The notes under the pieces are model-generated. The model was not told the DNA's origin and searched no databases. It saw only the letters and a program-made list of their open reading frames with translations. The position numbers and the translations under genes are program-made. A stretch of DNA of 64,000 bases from Legionella qingyii (lineage in GTDB: Bacteria; Pseudomonadota; Gammaproteobacteria; Legionellales; Legionellaceae): the NCBI RefSeq assembly GCF_003184185.1, contig NZ_QHJG01000001.1, positions 219,413-283,412 of the forward strand, read 5' to 3'. Below are positions 9,258 to 18,304 of this stretch, one piece after another. Numbering within the stretch: the first letter of the stretch is position 1; each line of letters opens with the position of its first letter.

Positions 9258-9947
9258 CTATTTCGCAGTCAGATCCTGGTTTGATTGGTTTGGCATTTCT
9301 TCAAAAATTTTATGTACTAAATAATTCATTTGTGCTGATTCGGCTTTCTTCCTAAACAGCATATTAACAAAATCTGCTGCTTCAGTCGGCCAATGGTTTT
9401 CAGAGTTTGGTTCATTATTATTTTCTTCATTGATAAGGTCATTATTTTCTTTTAAAAAGGCATTTACGGCGTCTTCATCGTACGCTACAAGGGCTCCAGA
9501 ACGAATACTTGAAAAGCCTCCTTTGGGAATTACCTTGTATTCCTTTTTATCTGCGATATGTACGTATAGATTTTTAGTAGGGTTAAAGGCATACAATTCT
9601 TCAGGAGTAGGATTAGGAATAACAAAAAACTTTACTCCCCTTTTTTTCAATAACTGAGTTACCTGAAATAGTTCAAATCCGGAACCACGGATAAGCTCTA
9701 ATGGCAAATAACCCAAAGATTTTGTTTGTCCTACTTGCGCTAAATCACTCATTTTGGGATGTGAAAAAAAATCATGGGTAGGTTGTGTGGGCGCAAACAG
9801 GGGCTTATCATTACTGACAGGTTGTTCATCGGGAGACTTAATGACTGTTGCATCAGAAGAAGTTGATTTATTTTGGTTCCCGGCGCTTATCTTTTTAAAA
9901 AGTTCCTTAAGTGATTTCATGATGATTAAATAAAGTCGAGTTTGCAT
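9258..9947 (-). CDS. Hypothetical protein, 229 aa
   Basis: Starts at 9947 (MQTRLYLIIM) or at the internal ATG at 9920 (MKSLKELFKKISAG), which looks more like a natural soluble N-terminus. Neither has a good ribosome binding site. A low-complexity Ser/Asp/Pro segment at about 20-60 is followed by a compact domain (LGYLPLELIRGSGFELFQV ... GVKFFVIPNPTPEEL) and an acidic Asn/Glu-rich linker (NEENNNEPNSE). No membrane segments, no recognised family. The acidic, polar C-terminal region resembles type IV effector tails, a weak indicator. Confidence 0.6.
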   Translation of the reverse strand: MQTRLYLIIMKSLKELFKKISAGNQNKSTSSDATVIKSPDEQPVSNDKPLFAPTQPTHDFFSHPKMSDLAQVGQTKSLGYLPLELIRGSGFELFQVTQLLKKRGVKFFVIPNPTPEELYAFNPTKNLYVHIADKKEYKVIPKGGFSSIRSGALVAYDEDAVNAFLKENNDLINEENNNEPNSENHWPTEAADFVNMLFRKKAESAQMNYLVHKIFEEMPNQSNQDLTAK

Positions 9948-10099
9948 AAATTATATGCAATATATCGGGATTCATCAAAGCAAGTAACCGGTAGGTTGAA
10001 TCATTTAGAGCCAAAAACTTGTAGTGAAGTTATATTTTTTGAATTTAGCTATGTGTATAGAAGATTGATTATCCTTTCAGATTTTTGTTGGAATTACTC

Positions 10100-10136
10100 T
10101 ATACTCTTAGATAAGTAAAATAGGAGGTCATAAAAT
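10100..10136 (+). promoter_or_regulatory. -10 element and strong RBS of the ferritin-like gene
   Basis: TATACT at 10100-10105 is a good -10, and TAGGAGG at 10121-10127 is a near-perfect ribosome binding site before the ATG at 10137. The -35 is not clear. Confidence 0.4.
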
Positions 10137-10601
10137 ATGGAATATGGACGACCTGAATCTGAAGCAATTGATGATGCTACCTTAAAAACTCTAAATTCAT
10201 TATTAGAGCTGGAGATGGCGGGTGTTGTACGTTATACCCATTACTCCCTTATGGTCTTTGGCTATAATCGTATCCCTATTTGTAAATGGATGCGTGAGCA
10301 GGCTCAAGAAAGCTTAAACCATGCTCATTTAATCGGTGAGCTTATTACCCATTTTTCGCACCATCCCTCACTTAAAATTGGCAAATTATTAGAAACCCAT
10401 GAACATAACATTGGGAATATTTTAGAAGAGGCTCTTGAGCATGAAAAGCAAGGTTTGCATTTGTATTATCAATTATTACAACATGCAGAAAGAAAATCGG
10501 TGTTAGTCGAAGAGTTTGCAAGAAAAATGATTCAGGAAGAAGAAATGCATATTGGCGAAATACAAAAAATGTTGATTCCTCCTGGGATATTGAAAACTTA
10601 G
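10137..10601 (+). CDS. Bacterioferritin-like diiron protein
   Basis: 154 residues, the usual length for bacterioferritin. The four-helix diiron ligands are visible in order: LLELEMAGVVRYTHY (first-helix Glu), QAQESLNHAHLIGE (E-x-x-H type pair), EEALEHEKQGLHLYY (third-helix Glu) and QEEEMHIGEIQ (final E-x-x-H pair). It should oxidise and store iron in the cytoplasm. The Met that binds heme between subunits in classical Bfr cannot be placed with confidence, so it could be a heme-free or Dps/rubrerythrin-like relative. Monocistronic, with a strong RBS suggesting high expression. Confidence 0.85.
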   Translation: MEYGRPESEAIDDATLKTLNSLLELEMAGVVRYTHYSLMVFGYNRIPICKWMREQAQESLNHAHLIGELITHFSHHPSLKIGKLLETHEHNIGNILEEALEHEKQGLHLYYQLLQHAERKSVLVEEFARKMIQEEEMHIGEIQKMLIPPGILKT

Positions 10602-10738
10602 AATGTTTATCGAGATTAAGCGGTTCTTTTTATACTCCATCAAGTAGTGACCCAACTGTGTAACGTTGGGCCTAAAGAATCAACCTATCTTGTTCCAAGC
10701 AGATGGCTACGAAATGACTAACTTATGGAGGTGATGAC

Positions 10739-11782
10739 TCATCGCGAGGGAGGGGGCGAAAGGTCTTGTTGTTCTTCCAACGCTAGAGCTAATTTCTTTT
10801 GATGAGCCCTTCTAAAGAACGATTGCAATGTACATGCATGGCGATAGATGCTCTTGGCTTCAAAATGACTAGGGTTTCCTTCTTGATCCATCTGCAAAAG
10901 ATACCCTTTTTCTTTAGCTTCCTGTGCTTTCATAAACGATACAATACATTTATTAGTCAATTCAGAAAGTTCAAATACCGCAGCATTATGCCAAGGAGTA
11001 CCTCCTTCAGGGTGATCTTCATGTAGCCATAAGCCAATTTTATCAGAAGCTACTGTTTTAGGGTGACATGATATGCGTAATGCGTCAGGTTCAATTATTG
11101 AGAGATATTCGCTAAGTGCGGCACTCATGCGAGCTACGCCACGAGCAATAATTTCAGCTTCTTTCTTAATTTTTGATCCTGACTTTTCCGGGTAACCCAT
11201 CTTTAGTTCTGTTGTAAAAAACTGAATTTGCCCTCTGTATAAATTGATGCTATTTCTATCTTCATCATTTTGAGGTGTTTTTAGCCGTTGTCTGAAATGT
11301 TCTTCAGTTTCTGCATATTGGTTTAAGTCAACTTGCCCCGCTAAGTTGATAATTTTGATGTTCTTTAAATCGTTTTTTTCTATCATACCCTGTAATTTTG
11401 TGAGATAGTTTTCACGCTTTTCTTTTGAGTGAATATCGGGAAATACATCTGCAAATGCAAATCCATCCGTATAAATAACAACTTCAGCTCCAGGACCATA
11501 AACTGATTCTATTTTTTTACAGAGATTATTTAAGTGTTCTAAAGATAGGAGCTCAGCCATATCAGGAGAATCACTAAGAGTCTTTCCACGAACAGGAGCT
11601 TTTTCTGGAAACGCAGGGGCTACAATTCGTATTTTTTCTCCTTTGGTGACCATGCTATCAATTTTCTTGATTACTTTATCTGAAAACTCAGCGACACTAT
11701 GATCGATTTTTTCATCTTCAGGAATTCTTCTATGTTCTGAAAGTAGATTCAAAATTTTATTTGTAATAAGAAGATACGGCAT
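10739..11782 (-). CDS. Isocyanide (isonitrile) synthase family protein, PvcA/IsnA/DIT1-like
   Basis: About 347 residues from the ATG at 11782, with GGAG five bases upstream; a TTG at 11797 is less likely. The fold-defining blocks of the PvcA/DIT1 family are present in order: AFPEKAP (57-63), SDSPDMAELLSLEHL (70-84), YGPGAEVVIYTDGFAFADV (95-113), RISCHPKT and GTPWHNAAVFEL (about 262-273). Known members turn the amino group of Tyr or Trp into an isonitrile using ribulose-5-phosphate. The usual partner, the Fe/2-oxoglutarate oxygenase PvcB, is not next to it. The C-terminal ~60 residues are an extension ending in the Glu/Gln-rich ALALEEQQDLSPPPSR, resembling a Dot/Icm signal. A PmrA-like promoter lies upstream. 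Translocation is inference. Confidence 0.78.
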   Translation of the reverse strand: MPYLLITNKILNLLSEHRRIPEDEKIDHSVAEFSDKVIKKIDSMVTKGEKIRIVAPAFPEKAPVRGKTLSDSPDMAELLSLEHLNNLCKKIESVYGPGAEVVIYTDGFAFADVFPDIHSKEKRENYLTKLQGMIEKNDLKNIKIINLAGQVDLNQYAETEEHFRQRLKTPQNDEDRNSINLYRGQIQFFTTELKMGYPEKSGSKIKKEAEIIARGVARMSAALSEYLSIIEPDALRISCHPKTVASDKIGLWLHEDHPEGGTPWHNAAVFELSELTNKCIVSFMKAQEAKEKGYLLQMDQEGNPSHFEAKSIYRHACTLQSFFRRAHQKKLALALEEQQDLSPPPSR

Positions 11783-11891
11783 AAATACTCCAATCAAATT
11801 TTAAAACTTTCAATTCAATCCGCTGATTTTTAGGTTGATAAAAGAACAATAAATAACAACATAAAACAATAAGATTAAAATCGGATCGAGA

Positions 11892-11924
11892 ATGTTACAT
11901 TGTAAACATTAAGAAAACATTAAG
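11892..11924 (-). promoter_or_regulatory. PmrA-like box plus -10 upstream of the isocyanide synthase gene
   Basis: Two identical half-sites, CTTAATGTT at 11924-11916 and at 11913-11905, separated by two bases. After 7 nt comes TAACAT (11897-11892). The gene starts 110 nt further on. It is the most symmetrical of the four such sites in this window. The surrounding 390-base gap holds no gene that I can support. Confidence 0.75.
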
Positions 11925-12192
11925 AGCTATTGGGTTGGTTTGGGGGCAGTTTGTTCTTATATGAAATGAATTGATTAGCATTGTTTTCTGATTAAAGATG
12001 ACGGCAACACAACCGAGATTTATGCTGGGGCGTATAGATAATTTGCCTAGCTTAATCCGAAACCATCTCTTCAGCATTAGTCTGTCGTATATTTGGTTTT
12101 ATCCAAGACATTAAAGTCCTTTATTCATTGCTGGTTTTTAGGGGAGTTTATGAGCAACAAGATTTATCCTACACTTAAATAATCTATAAAAA

Positions 12193-14463
12193 TCAGATGA
12201 CTTTGCTGCACAATTCAGCTGCCAAAGGTAAAGAAAGGTGAGACGACGCCAATTCATTTAACTTTTTACAGTTAATTTGGTCACATTTTATTACTGGTAA
12301 CTTATTATCCTGGCGTTGGCTTTGAACCACATTCATCGCATTTGTTGCTTGTAGTATTTCAGTAATTATACATGCCTCCCTCTGCGTCGGGACTTCAAGC
12401 ACAGCGACTAAACCGCTATTTTGATTCAATTTCCAATTTTTTTTGCCGCTTAACTGTTCCAGATTGACGAGTAACTGTTGTTTCTCTGCCTCATGAAGGG
12501 GGAGGGCCAGAGAGAATCTTGCTTTTTCTTGAGTGTTTTTCTCCTTTTGGTTTTCTTCCGCTAAGCTACCCAGCTTCGTTCTGCACACCCGAATTGCCGC
12601 ATAGTAAAAGTGAAAATAAGGATCTTGCATTGCGTATTTATCATCAGCAATACCTTCATAGGCGTTATCCAGCTTTTCTAATAATTCGGGTAGGGTGCCC
12701 TTAAGGTCAGTTAAATAGGGGCCATGATATTGTTGTGGTACAACAATCTCCCATTCATCGCCGTTCTGTACCCATTCAATGTCTAACTCCCTTATCAAAA
12801 CATCTATAGGCACTCTATTGATTAAGTCCGTGAAGGCAAGCAGACTTTTTTTATTCAGCGTATCATACTCTTCTTCATAGGCCTTTTTTAGATGGATTCC
12901 AAATTTTTGGCGGTTCACTTCATAATAGGAATTGACTTGTTTACCCTGACGCTCCATCAATCGACGATGCATTTCTTGGTGGTAATTTTCATTTTTCTTA
13001 TTGAACGTATTTTTATCTGCCACTAATTCTTCTTTAATACGTTGTTCTGGCCGGGACGCAGATTGGATAATTTTTGGCAATCCAGTATAAACAGGGCATT
13101 TGCCCCAAGGGATAACTCTGAATCCTTCCCTTTCTATTTTATGGTATTCGTGTATTTTCTTTAAATCATTAAACAATTCCCTTTTTTTTAGTGCCGCAGC
13201 AGAGAGTCTTTCGGAAATATATAAAGCGAAAATATCACACCCGGTATTCGTAAATTGCATTTGTATATCTGTGGTGTACAGTATGGCTTCAGGTTCATGT
13301 TTATGAATGATTGCCCCCACTTCAGCATTATACAATTGAGTATTAGAATCATCATGTCCCAATGTATCTACCCAAAAGACGTTTACTTGTCCGTGCTCAT
13401 CATAATTCAACTGCCCATTAGCCACATGGTTACTCATTGAACCTCGCGGACTCATTATAAACTGGGTTTGAAACGGTTGTTTTGTCGCTTCAAAACGCAT
13501 TTTTGCAAATTCAAGAAATGATTCGAGTTGTTCTTTGCCATAAAATACGGTGCAATCATGGTCAGATTGCTTTGCTGCCCTTCGTTCCTTTTTCAATGTC
13601 ACGAGTAATGCTAGAGTTTCCCAGGTAGGACTACAATCAGCAGCCATGGTCCAGGGCGCAAAAGGCAGAGAGGCATTGAAGAGAGCAATTGCTTTTTCTA
13701 TTTCCCCAGGTGAACTTTCTTTCCATTGGTGGTGAAAATGTTTTTTGATGGTTGGCATCAGTTTTGACTCGATATTATTGTCAATAACAACGTCAAAAAA
13801 AGTCAGGCCATCGCAGCCTCGCTTTGTTGGGTCAGCGCCATTTTCAATTAAAAGAAGCATCAACTCATTGAGATTTTTGATGTTCTTTTCACTAGCATTA
13901 TTTAATTTTAAGGCTAAATGATTGAGTAATGGAATTAACTCAACAACTCCTAGATTACCAATAATACAATTTGGATCGGCTCCTCGTTCAAGCAACAAAC
14001 GAACCATATCCATATCCATAGTTTTTACCAGGCCAATAGCACAAGCTAAAGATAAGGCTGACTGAAAGTGATTGCAATCATGAGAAGTATAATTAATATC
14101 AACACTTTGAACATCTAAGGCCAATTTTGCTAGCTTTAGAGCGACATCATTATAAGGCAATGCCACAATAAGCTGTAAAATGGTCTCTCCAGCACCATTG
14201 GCTGTATTAATAATTTTTTTATTATCAGGATGTTTCAATAGCATTTCTGCTACCATGTACTGTCTATACAATAAAGAAAAATGTACTGCTGTTGATTTGT
14301 GATATTTTGTACCCTGTCTTTGCTGGGGGTTGCGGTACGTATATAGCTCTGGTTGCGCATTGAGAATTTTTTCAACTTCTTCTAAATCACCGCAGCTTGT
14401 AGCTATGAGTAAGTCGTTCCCTTCATAAGACCTGCTAATTTTTTCTAAATCTTTAGAATACAC
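12193..14463 (-). CDS. Ankyrin-repeat protein with YopJ-like (clan CE) catalytic domain
   Basis: 756 residues. Residues ~13-235 hold degenerate ankyrin repeats (GNDLLIATSCGDLEEVEKIL; MVRLLLERGADPNC at 153-166; LMLLLIENGADPTKRG at 201-216). Residues ~330-420 show a YopJ/AvrRxv acetyltransferase-type triad: H346 (SMSNHVANGQ), D366 (VFWVDTLG), Q403 and C409 (QFTNTGCDIFALYIS). Spacings of 20 and 43 match YopJ (H109, E128, C172), and the Gln sits six residues before the Cys as in YopJ. The acid is Asp instead of Glu. The rest (430-756) is helical, with a Gln/Lys-rich part near 460-530. YopJ enzymes acetylate Ser/Thr/Lys of host kinases; SUMO-protease activity is the alternative. Almost certainly a translocated effector. 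Confidence 0.8.
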   Translation of the reverse strand: MYSKDLEKISRSYEGNDLLIATSCGDLEEVEKILNAQPELYTYRNPQQRQGTKYHKSTAVHFSLLYRQYMVAEMLLKHPDNKKIINTANGAGETILQLIVALPYNDVALKLAKLALDVQSVDINYTSHDCNHFQSALSLACAIGLVKTMDMDMVRLLLERGADPNCIIGNLGVVELIPLLNHLALKLNNASEKNIKNLNELMLLLIENGADPTKRGCDGLTFFDVVIDNNIESKLMPTIKKHFHHQWKESSPGEIEKAIALFNASLPFAPWTMAADCSPTWETLALLVTLKKERRAAKQSDHDCTVFYGKEQLESFLEFAKMRFEATKQPFQTQFIMSPRGSMSNHVANGQLNYDEHGQVNVFWVDTLGHDDSNTQLYNAEVGAIIHKHEPEAILYTTDIQMQFTNTGCDIFALYISERLSAAALKKRELFNDLKKIHEYHKIEREGFRVIPWGKCPVYTGLPKIIQSASRPEQRIKEELVADKNTFNKKNENYHQEMHRRLMERQGKQVNSYYEVNRQKFGIHLKKAYEEEYDTLNKKSLLAFTDLINRVPIDVLIRELDIEWVQNGDEWEIVVPQQYHGPYLTDLKGTLPELLEKLDNAYEGIADDKYAMQDPYFHFYYAAIRVCRTKLGSLAEENQKEKNTQEKARFSLALPLHEAEKQQLLVNLEQLSGKKNWKLNQNSGLVAVLEVPTQREACIITEILQATNAMNVVQSQRQDNKLPVIKCDQINCKKLNELASSHLSLPLAAELCSKVI

Positions 14464-14587
14464 TGCGGTTATTCCTTATATTAACGTCGATTATAGATAA
14501 GAAATTATCTCTGAAGAGTGCAATTTTTGAAAGGATGATGAGTAATTAAAGAAAAACCGGCCAAGCTTTACACCCAGCCTGTGTTCG

Positions 14588-15586
14588 CTAGATTGAACTT
14601 AATTTCATTGACGTTAAAGTTGGCTCTTCCAGCTTGGTTTCTTCTTTCTTTAAACTTAAGAGCTGTTTTCCTAATTCATCTTGTTTGACTTTATTGTTCC
14701 AAATAAGCAGATGAGTTTTGCTGGCTATTTCTTCTTTAATCGTAGCAATTTGTTTCGGAGTAAGTTCCTGTGTATGACGATAGTAAGCATAAAGCTGGGC
14801 GCATATTTCCTCGATTATTGCTTCCTCACTTAGGCCCTCACTCTCTGGTTTTAGGTGAAAATCGATCACCGAACACAGTGTGGCGCGTACATTGTTCATG
14901 TGAAACGCAGACATAAATGCACGATAATAAGAGTTGTTGCGAACAAATAAAGGAATGATTGGATTTTGCAAACTCCAGAAACCATCAAGTCTGATAACAT
15001 GAATAGGTGTTTTATTCATCAATGCAAGCCTCGCTGCACCGGTGTAAACTCTAGGCGGTTCTTGATTTAATCGTGCAAAATTCCCTTGTGGGAATAGTGC
15101 GACGCAGCCATTTTCACTAAGTGCTTTACTTGCTTGCTCTAACGCGCCGGCATTAGCAGAGCGTCCATTCTCACTTTTAGTTGCTTTTGATTCTACCGGT
15201 ATTGCTTTAAACATCTTCAGAAAAGAAGAAACGCCGGGTACAGAATTATAAGCATCTGTGGCAAAAAAACGTGGTGGTGTGCCTTTTATTTTTGAAGCAA
15301 CAACAACTGCTTCCCAGCCCGTTCGATGTGGGCCTACTGCAATTATTTGTTTTTCTGTATTGGTAAGCTCTAAATCCCCGCCCTTCGTATGCATCATCCG
15401 CGTTATTAGCAATAAAAGGCCGGCTATTATACGAGCAAAACGATTATCATAGTTTAGGTGATTGTTAGACTCTGCGAATCGTGCAATCGCAAACGTTGCT
15501 ATTGCAAGACCAGTAAGCAGGAACAATATGTTATAAGCACTTGATGCAGACTCATCATGATTAAGTTGCTCTAAATTGGAATACAT
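14588..15586 (-). CDS. PlsC-type lysophospholipid acyltransferase
   Basis: 332 residues, with AAGGAGTAATCAAC before the ATG. The N-terminal helix (YNILFLLTGLAIATFAIARF) should anchor it to the inner membrane; a second hydrophobic part (IIAGLLLLITRM) follows. The acyltransferase motif I HX4(D/E) is HRTGWE (H87, E92). The glycerophosphate-binding motif appears as FPQGNFARLNQEPP, and the later TPIHVIRLDGFWSL fits motif IV. It would transfer acyl chains to lysophosphatidate or a related lipid. The C-terminal ~100 residues are a helical extension (IATIKEEIASKTHLLIWNN) absent from minimal PlsC proteins. It lies between the ankyrin gene and ppc without operon-like spacing. Confidence 0.82.
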   Translation of the reverse strand: MYSNLEQLNHDESASSAYNILFLLTGLAIATFAIARFAESNNHLNYDNRFARIIAGLLLLITRMMHTKGGDLELTNTEKQIIAVGPHRTGWEAVVVASKIKGTPPRFFATDAYNSVPGVSSFLKMFKAIPVESKATKSENGRSANAGALEQASKALSENGCVALFPQGNFARLNQEPPRVYTGAARLALMNKTPIHVIRLDGFWSLQNPIIPLFVRNNSYYRAFMSAFHMNNVRATLCSVIDFHLKPESEGLSEEAIIEEICAQLYAYYRHTQELTPKQIATIKEEIASKTHLLIWNNKVKQDELGKQLLSLKKEETKLEEPTLTSMKLSSI

Positions 15587-15762
15587 GTTGATTACTCCTT
15601 GTAAAGACTAGATAGATTAAGCGCTAGCCATCCAAAATCTGTTATAGTACCTTTAAAATGGATGTTGTCAATTAAATACCCAAAAAGAAAGGCTGAAATG
15701 TCCCTGAGTTACAATTCATTGATTGGGGGGATGAGATTATGAATTTATCCTGGTTTATGTTA

Positions 15763-18078
15763 TCACCCTGTCGTCAACATACCACAAGAAATGCCTGTGA
15801 CCGTTTTTCTTAAAAGAGGTAAATCATTTCTTTTCATGGCCTCAATCTGGATAAGATTCAAAGGATGAATCAAGGTTGATCTTAATTGAATGCTTTCCCC
15901 AAGCCAGGGTTGATGAAAACAAAAATCACTCTCACCGGTTATTTGATAGAAGAAGAGGATAGTTGATTCCAATTCTGATTGAAAAGGCTTGAGATATTCA
16001 TTGGAGCCAGTTAATTGGTACACGTATTGTTCCCAGATTGGAAGGTACACTTTGGAAAGAGTTACTCCTAATTGTTTTATAAAAGCAGCAAAAAGAGTAT
16101 TTTCCTTGTAGAGAACCCTAAGCTTATTTTTTTCAAGGTCATTGAGCTCTGACCAAGCAGAACCAAGACCCCACCACGTTGGGAAAAGAAGCCGTGTTTG
16201 AGTCCAGCATAAGATCCAGGGGATAGCCCGAAGCTTTCTTTGATCTGGCCCTGATTTGCGTTTGGTTGGACGAGAGCCAATCTTTAGCTCTGTCAAGAAA
16301 TGATAGGGCGAGGCCTGTTCAATTGTGGGCCAAAACCATTCGCTTTGGATCAGTGCTTTATATTTCTGACTAACTTGCGTGGCAAATAATACCAGCTCCT
16401 CAGGATAACCCTTATCAGTGTCGTTATCTTTATGTGAATAGATATCAAGAAATTTGTCAATCTGACTTTTGAGTATGGAACTCGAACCAAAGAGCCTTGC
16501 AACCATTTCCCCCTGAACAGTCACTTTATAATTAGTCATCATTTCCTTAGACCAGGAAGCAGTTTGTTCTTTGATATCCCCACCTCCACGTTCTATACTG
16601 CCCCCCGACCCATGAAAAAAAATAGGCCGAAGGTTTTTATTTTCTAGTGTAGACTGAATATTTTTTAAACTGTTCGCAATCATCAGTCGAGAGGGCAATA
16701 CACCATTTTCTTTAGATGAGTCAGAATAACCCAGCATGACCTCATAATTTCCATCCCACTGTTTTAGATGCTTCTGTCTAATATCCTCAGTGATTGAATG
16801 ATTTAAAATTGTATCCGCAGTGGTGAGCGCAAGTTGATTTTCAAACAAGGGCACAACGGGTAGGGCGTAGCTTTTAAAAACGTGTTTTACCAGGTTAATT
16901 CCATTTTTTATATCCTCAGCAGATTCAACCATACTGAGGATAAAACCGCGTATATAATTTTTGGGATCAGTCCCATGGGTTATAGAATAGACTTTTTCCA
17001 ACATCTTGGTAATTGTTGTTTTTTTTATGCTCGTTAAACTCTCCTTTACAACGGCTGAATCTTCTCTGAGCTCGATGGGTATGACCAGAGTGGGATAGAG
17101 CTGAAAAATGCTGGAGATGATAGCGAATTGTTCGGGTTCGAAATTTAAAAACTTTAGGGTATTTATCTGTATTGCAGCTAATTCTTTTTTGAATGCAGAT
17201 ACTTTTTCATGATCCTTGGCTTGTATCTTTCTCAGACCACGCGCTTTTTTAGCAAGCTGATTGAGCTGATTCGCTAATATTCTGTTTTCATTCAATGCAG
17301 TTGAAAGTCTGACAATTTCCAGTACTTCTTTGATGCACTCTTGAATGTAGGCAATAAAACAAGATCGAGAAAGTTCGAGACTTCTAACCATGATTTTTTC
17401 ATTAACACCTGAGTGCCCATCTTTATCACCTCCTACCCAAGTGCGTAATTGGATGGGAATACCTTTGGTTAAAAAGAAGTGATAAAGTTTCATGTTGAGG
17501 GCATTGAGGGCGAACTGATAGATGTATCGTGCCTCGTCTTCTACGCTTGGTTTTTCATGATTGGAAATATTAATTTGAAGTGAGATTTTAAGCATTTGAT
17601 CAAGATGAGTTTCATTCATCAGATATGGGGATTTAAGAACATCGACAAGATAGTCCCGAATTGATTTAAACAGCTTTAAGAATTCATTTGTGCGCGCTTC
17701 TGTTGGATGTGCTGTTAAGACATAATGAATCCCTTGAGGTCTTTCAGAATAGAATTTTTCTTTTCTTTGATTGATACGAAAAATGCGGTAGGCGCTCTCA
17801 CAGGCATTAATAAGTTCCATCATGAGAGAAAACCCATGCGCAATTTGACAAAGCTGATTTCTATCTAGTTTGGAAAGCTCAACTTGCAGACTGTGAAGGG
17901 CTTTTTTAAGTGCGATCGTTTCACTCCCAATCGTGTCTTGCATGGATAGTCGAATGTGCTCAATTCGTTCAAAGGTTTCTTTTCCATAGACTTCTGCAAT
18001 AGATTTCCCTAAACGAGTAAGAGACCAGGAAACCATATGGCTTAATTCCCTTGGCAGATGTGAGACATTTTGTTTCAT
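15763..18078 (-). CDS. ppc: Phosphoenolpyruvate carboxylase
   Basis: 771 residues, shorter than the ~880 of E. coli Ppc. Catalytic blocks: LTAHPTEARTNEF (active-site His), RTWVGGDKDGHSGVNE, VMLGYSDSSKENG, FHGSGGSIERGGGD, QGEMVARLFG, LRAIPWILCWTQTR and C-terminal LRKTVTGISCGML with a final TG. It makes oxaloacetate from PEP and bicarbonate in the cytoplasm and refills the TCA cycle. The glycine-loop motif is usually GRGGxxGRGG. Here its first Arg is Ser (HGSGG) while the second Arg (ERGGG) is kept. CGGAG lies upstream of the ATG. Clearly a core chromosomal gene. Confidence 0.93.
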   Translation of the reverse strand: MKQNVSHLPRELSHMVSWSLTRLGKSIAEVYGKETFERIEHIRLSMQDTIGSETIALKKALHSLQVELSKLDRNQLCQIAHGFSLMMELINACESAYRIFRINQRKEKFYSERPQGIHYVLTAHPTEARTNEFLKLFKSIRDYLVDVLKSPYLMNETHLDQMLKISLQINISNHEKPSVEDEARYIYQFALNALNMKLYHFFLTKGIPIQLRTWVGGDKDGHSGVNEKIMVRSLELSRSCFIAYIQECIKEVLEIVRLSTALNENRILANQLNQLAKKARGLRKIQAKDHEKVSAFKKELAAIQINTLKFLNFEPEQFAIISSIFQLYPTLVIPIELREDSAVVKESLTSIKKTTITKMLEKVYSITHGTDPKNYIRGFILSMVESAEDIKNGINLVKHVFKSYALPVVPLFENQLALTTADTILNHSITEDIRQKHLKQWDGNYEVMLGYSDSSKENGVLPSRLMIANSLKNIQSTLENKNLRPIFFHGSGGSIERGGGDIKEQTASWSKEMMTNYKVTVQGEMVARLFGSSSILKSQIDKFLDIYSHKDNDTDKGYPEELVLFATQVSQKYKALIQSEWFWPTIEQASPYHFLTELKIGSRPTKRKSGPDQRKLRAIPWILCWTQTRLLFPTWWGLGSAWSELNDLEKNKLRVLYKENTLFAAFIKQLGVTLSKVYLPIWEQYVYQLTGSNEYLKPFQSELESTILFFYQITGESDFCFHQPWLGESIQLRSTLIHPLNLIQIEAMKRNDLPLLRKTVTGISCGMLTTG

Positions 18079-18304
18079 CCAAAACTCCGATTTCTAAAAG
18101 GGTGTCCGGAACGTCCATTTTGCGGATCTCCTTCCACTCGTGATCTAATCACGATTTAGTAGTCCTTAATATGAACTTCTTCAGTTGATTTTCAAATGGC
18201 TCAGGTTCAACCCAGTGAAGAAGATCTTTGTTCAATTGAATATATTTATACTGGAAAATACTTTGTTTTGCTAATTCTCTTGTAGCCTGACACAAGTGCT
18301 CTTA

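Noticed and set aside
10651..10670. CCCAAC...GTTGGG hairpin after the ferritin-like gene
   Set aside because: Six-bp stem with no T-run; too weak to call a terminator.
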